Positions 13,481-16,019 of a DNA stretch of 16,019 bases are shown here, one piece after another. The position numbers and the translations under genes were made by a program. The notes below the pieces were generated by a model. It worked only from the letters and a program-made list of their open reading frames with translations. It made no database searches and was not told where the DNA came from. This DNA is from an uncultured Prevotella sp. (lineage in GTDB: Bacteria; Bacteroidota; Bacteroidia; Bacteroidales; Bacteroidaceae). How positions within the stretch are numbered: the first letter of the stretch is position 1; every line of letters begins with the position of its first letter. The stretch spans positions 1-16,019 of the forward strand of contig CAJPTO010000050.1 in the NCBI GenBank assembly GCA_905373605.1, given 5' to 3'.

Positions 13481-15388
13481 TTAAGCTTTGGGGCGGCGGC
13501 GTGCCCATCCCTCTTCCGAGAAATCGGGTTCAACACCCTTAAGCTTTGGTGCGGGTTGCTGGAAGAACTGCCGCCAGTCGCCCGTTTCGGCGTTGTCATC
13601 AAATTGTCGTTTCGCCTTACGTCCGCGCCTGCCGTTGTCGTTTTGTGTTGTTTCGGCAAAGCGTTGGCCCCTGCGACCACCCTTCGAAGCCGAGGAACGA
13701 CCATGTCCGCCCTCGTCGGCATCGTTGCATCGCACGTCGCGCCCTTTGTAAGTGGTGCCCGAAAGGCCTTGCATCACGCGCGAAGCATCGCCCTCCGGCA
13801 CTTCGATATACGAGAATTTGCCCAACAAGTCGATGTGACCCACGGCCACCCTACCTTGCACATTGCGGTTGATAAACTGCATCACCTCGCCAGGATAGAA
13901 GCCGTCGTCTTTGCCAAGGTTCACAAACAGGCGGCGATAGCCAGCTTCGGGCTTGCGTGCACCGCGTGTTCGGCCTTCGGTTCGCTTGCCGCGGCTGCCG
14001 CGTTGTGCGTCGCGACCGGCACGGTCGGCCTTTTTACCCTCGCGTTCGTTGCGTTTGGTGGAAGGCTTTTCTATTTCGGGCGCGTTGGCATAATAGTCTA
14101 AGAAGCGGCCGAAGGTCATGCTGACAATCTTCTTGATGAGGTCTTCTTTGTCGATATACTCGAAGTGGCGGTTAATTTCTTCGAGGAAAGGCGCAATGTC
14201 TTCCTCGTTCACATCCACTTTCGAGATGGTGTCCATAGCCTTGTACAGCTGTTTGCTGCAAATTTCCTTGGCAGTGGGCAGCGTGCCGTCAACAAATTCC
14301 TTTTGTATAATCTTCTCGATGGCGCGCACTTTGGAGCGTTCGCGGGTGTGGATGATGCTGATAGACGTACCTTTTTTCCCGGCGCGTCCCGTTCTTCCGC
14401 TGCGGTGCGTGTAGCTCTCTATGTCGTCGGGCAGGCCATAGTTGATGACATGCGTGAGGTCGTCAACGTCAAGACCGCGTGCGGCCACGTCTGTTGCCAC
14501 GAGGAATTGCACGTTATGGTTGCGGAATTTCTGCATGGTAAGGTCGCGTTGTTGCTGGCTCAGGTCGCCATGCAGAGCCTCGGCGTTATATCCATCGCGT
14601 ATCAGCTTGTCGGCTATTTCTTGCGTTTCGAGTTTAGTACGGCAGAAAATGATGGCGAAGATGCGCGGATAAAAGTCCACCAAGCGTTTCAGTGCCAGGT
14701 ATTTGTCTTTGGCATTCACCATGTAATAAATGTGGTTCACCTTCTCTGCGCCCTCGTTTCGGCTTCCCACCACAATCTCTTTGTAGTCGCGCAAGTAGCT
14801 TTTGGCAATTTTTTCAATCTCCCTACTCATGGTAGCCGAGAAGAGCAGTGTGTTTCTGTCTTGCGGCACACCTTCGAAAATGGCGTTGATGCTGTCGGTA
14901 AATCCCATGTTGAGCATCTCGTCGGCCTCGTCGAGCACCACGTTGTTCACGTCATCAAGTTGGGCCACGCCGCGTTTCATGAGGTCGATGAGCCTTCCTG
15001 GCGTGGCAACGATAATCTGTGCGCCCTTCTTCAGCTGTCGGATTTGCATCTCGATAGACGCACCGCCGTAGACAGGCACCACGTGAAGGCCCTGCACATA
15101 CTTGGAAAAGTCGGCAAGGTCGTCGGCGATTTGCAGGCACAGCTCTCGTGTGGGACTAAGTATAAGTGCTTGTGTATGTTTCTCTTCGGGGTTTACTTTC
15201 TGCAGCACGGGAATGCCATAGGCGGCCGTTTTGCCCGTACCCGTCTGCGCAAGTGCAATAACATCATTGCCATTTCCCAGGAGGTAAGGTATCACTTCTT
15301 CTTGTACGGGCATGGGTTGTTCGAAACCCAGCTCTTGGATGGCGCGGCAAATCGGCTCGCACACGCCCAATTCTTCAAATGTCTTCAA
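13481..15388 (-). CDS. DEAD-box RNA helicase, DeaD/CsdA-like
   Basis: ATP-dependent RNA unwinding enzyme of 635 residues. Visible motifs: Q motif with F4 and Q29, AQTGTGKT (47-54), PTREL (79-83), TPGR (129-132), DEAD (153-156), SAT (184-186), ARGLDV (303-308), HRSGRTGRAG (328-337). A linker rich in Arg, Lys and Gly (~445-482) leads to a DbpA-type RNA-binding domain (RRLFVNLGKDDGFYPGEVMQFI onward, ~485-553), then a second basic low-complexity tail. This matches ribosome-assembly or cold-shock helicases. The start is TTG at 15386-15388: an in-frame TAA lies five codons upstream and the next ATG would delete part of the Q motif. The TTG overlaps the stop of a 15-codon leader ORF. It precedes pnp, suggesting joint work in RNA decay. 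Confidence 0.96.
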   Translation of the reverse strand: MKTFEELGVCEPICRAIQELGFEQPMPVQEEVIPYLLGNGNDVIALAQTGTGKTAAYGIPVLQKVNPEEKHTQALILSPTRELCLQIADDLADFSKYVQGLHVVPVYGGASIEMQIRQLKKGAQIIVATPGRLIDLMKRGVAQLDDVNNVVLDEADEMLNMGFTDSINAIFEGVPQDRNTLLFSATMSREIEKIAKSYLRDYKEIVVGSRNEGAEKVNHIYYMVNAKDKYLALKRLVDFYPRIFAIIFCRTKLETQEIADKLIRDGYNAEALHGDLSQQQRDLTMQKFRNHNVQFLVATDVAARGLDVDDLTHVINYGLPDDIESYTHRSGRTGRAGKKGTSISIIHTRERSKVRAIEKIIQKEFVDGTLPTAKEICSKQLYKAMDTISKVDVNEEDIAPFLEEINRHFEYIDKEDLIKKIVSMTFGRFLDYYANAPEIEKPSTKRNEREGKKADRAGRDAQRGSRGKRTEGRTRGARKPEAGYRRLFVNLGKDDGFYPGEVMQFINRNVQGRVAVGHIDLLGKFSYIEVPEGDASRVMQGLSGTTYKGRDVRCNDADEGGHGRSSASKGGRRGQRFAETTQNDNGRRGRKAKRQFDDNAETGDWRQFFQQPAPKLKGVEPDFSEEGWARRRPKA

Positions 15389-15432
15389 TTGTTGTTGTTG
15401 TTAAAAACGGCTTCAGGGTGGGTGGCGTGCAT
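15385..15432 (-). CDS. Candidate 15-aa leader peptide overlapping the helicase start
   Basis: ATG at 15430-15432, product MHATHPEAVFNNNNN, TGA at 15385-15387. The stop overlaps the helicase TTG start as TTGA, like an ATGA coupling junction. The last five codons are four AAC and one AAT. No ribosome binding site is visible, as for most genes here. It could couple or throttle helicase translation, or be a chance frame produced by the CAA-rich leader. Confidence 0.35.
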   Translation of the reverse strand: MHATHPEAVFNNNNN

Positions 15433-15702
15433 GGCAAAACGGGAAAGTGCAGGCGCGATGTGGCTTTCCATGCGCAGCACCTGAATGTGCGGCGCGAAAG
15501 CAATGCTGGCCCTTTGTGGGGCAAGACGTGCAGCGCAAGCAGCTTTACGAAAAGAAACCCTTGACTGTTGATGACTTCACCGTTGCTGAATGTTATCCAA
15601 ATGTCATGAATTCATCAACCCACGAACCTAGAAACCTTGTCTATTATACATGTGTCCAACCAACCGTTGCCCCCAGCCATAATAGACAACATTCGTGTTT
15701 GA
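15389..15702 (-). promoter_or_regulatory. Long 5' leader of the DEAD-box helicase
   Basis: From the predicted transcription start near 15702 to the TTG is about 314 nt. Near the 5' end an 11-base inverted repeat, TTGTCTATTAT (15637-15647) and ATAATAGACAA (15679-15689), is perfect with a 31-base loop. The last bases before the start are CAACAACAACAA. A 21-codon frame (15615-15680, MAGGNGWLDT...) also lies in it. No known riboswitch class is recognised. Confidence 0.5.
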
Positions 15703-15708
15703 ACGGTG

Positions 15709-15739
15709 CAAAGGTAATGATAATAAATGGATTATGAAA
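15709..15739 (-). promoter_or_regulatory. Promoter of the DEAD-box helicase
   Basis: TACCTTTG (15709-15716, minus strand) with TTTC 19 bases upstream (15736-15739; consensus TTTG). No other good -7 element is seen between here and the helicase start. Confidence 0.65.
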
Positions 15740-15946
15740 ATGTTTGGGCTTAATTGTTTGGTTTTCGGGACGTGGTTTGATTTTTTTCGTAGGCAAAAGG
15801 GTGGGTAAGCCGAAACGATTTTGGGCTGTTGGTGCCTTTGTCGTGCGATGTTGGGGCAGCTGTGGCGATGCGGCTCGCTTGTTTTTCACGCCATTCGCTC
15901 GGCCAGATAGCGCAAATGCCAACTTGAGTGTTGTTTCTTCCTTATG

Positions 15947-15963
15947 TGATATGGTTCATATCA
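15947..15963. promoter_or_regulatory. 17-bp dyad
   Basis: TGATATG, GTT, CATATCA: perfect 7-bp arms with a three-base centre, the size of a dimeric repressor operator. No bound protein can be named. Confidence 0.45.
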
Positions 15964-15966
15964 TGG

Positions 15967-16010
15967 GTGTCTGGCATATGCCGTACACGTGTACGGCATA
16001 AGGCAGACAC
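15967..16010. repeat. 44-bp near-perfect palindrome
   Basis: The inner 24 bases (15977-16000, half-site TATGCCGTACAC) form a perfect palindrome centred on CACGTG. Outer arms GTGTCTG (15967-15973) and CAGACAC (16004-16010) extend it, leaving four of the 44 bases unpaired. GACACGTGTACGGC at 16006-16019 partly repeats the core and runs to the window edge. Confidence 0.9.
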
Positions 16011-16019
16011 GTGTACGGC

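Larger units (their letters stand above)
15740..16019. other. Right-end intergenic stretch with two dyads
   Basis: No ORF here has a recognisable product; the overlapping 85-92-codon frames on the two strands look like chance. It contains a 17-bp dyad and a 44-bp palindrome at its right end, and probably belongs to the upstream region of a gene beyond the window. Confidence 0.5.

Noticed and set aside
15644..16001. Overlapping 85-96-codon ORFs at the right end
   Set aside because: They lie on both strands over the helicase promoter and a palindrome, show no recognisable domains and have biased, shadow-like composition.

Overview
The window looks like chromosomal DNA from a Bacteroidota bacterium, most probably a Prevotellaceae member. 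The grounds are the housekeeping proteins (GyrB, RecO, S20, PNPase, a DEAD-box helicase with a basic tail), repeated promoter elements of the Bacteroidota type (TAnnTTTG at about -7, sometimes TTG or TTTG about 20 bases upstream), a near absence of Shine-Dalgarno sequences, and a small GH95 polysaccharide-degradation locus with an AraC-type regulator. No plasmid, phage, insertion sequence or CRISPR array is visible. All clear genes except recO lie on the minus strand.

Left end (1-1647): seven copies of a 65-bp tandem repeat that decay to the right, then about 1.2 kb without a confident gene. The best candidate there is a 52-codon ORF with an unusually good ribosome binding site.

Glycan locus (1648-5971, minus): a secreted GH95 glycosidase overlaps by ATGA a secreted protein that resembles only the non-catalytic beta-domains of GH78 rhamnosidases. 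Downstream is an AraC-family regulator with its own promoter. The expected GH95 catalytic residues are present, but a Thr sits where the Bifidobacterium fucosidase has His, so L-galactose may be the substrate rather than L-fucose.

Core block (6200-10515): gyrB with its own promoter and terminator; a tRNA-Glu(UUC)-rpsT unit with promoter and terminator; recO divergent from it; two terminators after recO; then a convergent lipocalin-like lipoprotein.

RNA-metabolism block (10795-15739, minus): a DEAD-box RNA helicase followed by pnp, the two enzyme types found together in degradosomes. Between them is an array in which CTAG recurs every 9 bp. The helicase appears to have a leader of about 310 nt with an 11-bp inverted repeat near its 5' end, and a 15-codon leader ORF whose TGA overlaps the helicase TTG start.

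Right end (15740-16019): no gene is supported; there is a 17-bp dyad and a 44-bp near-perfect palindrome at the window edge. I do not see a complete new multi-gene system. The most unusual items are the helicase leader, the CTAG array and the GH95/GH78-like pair.
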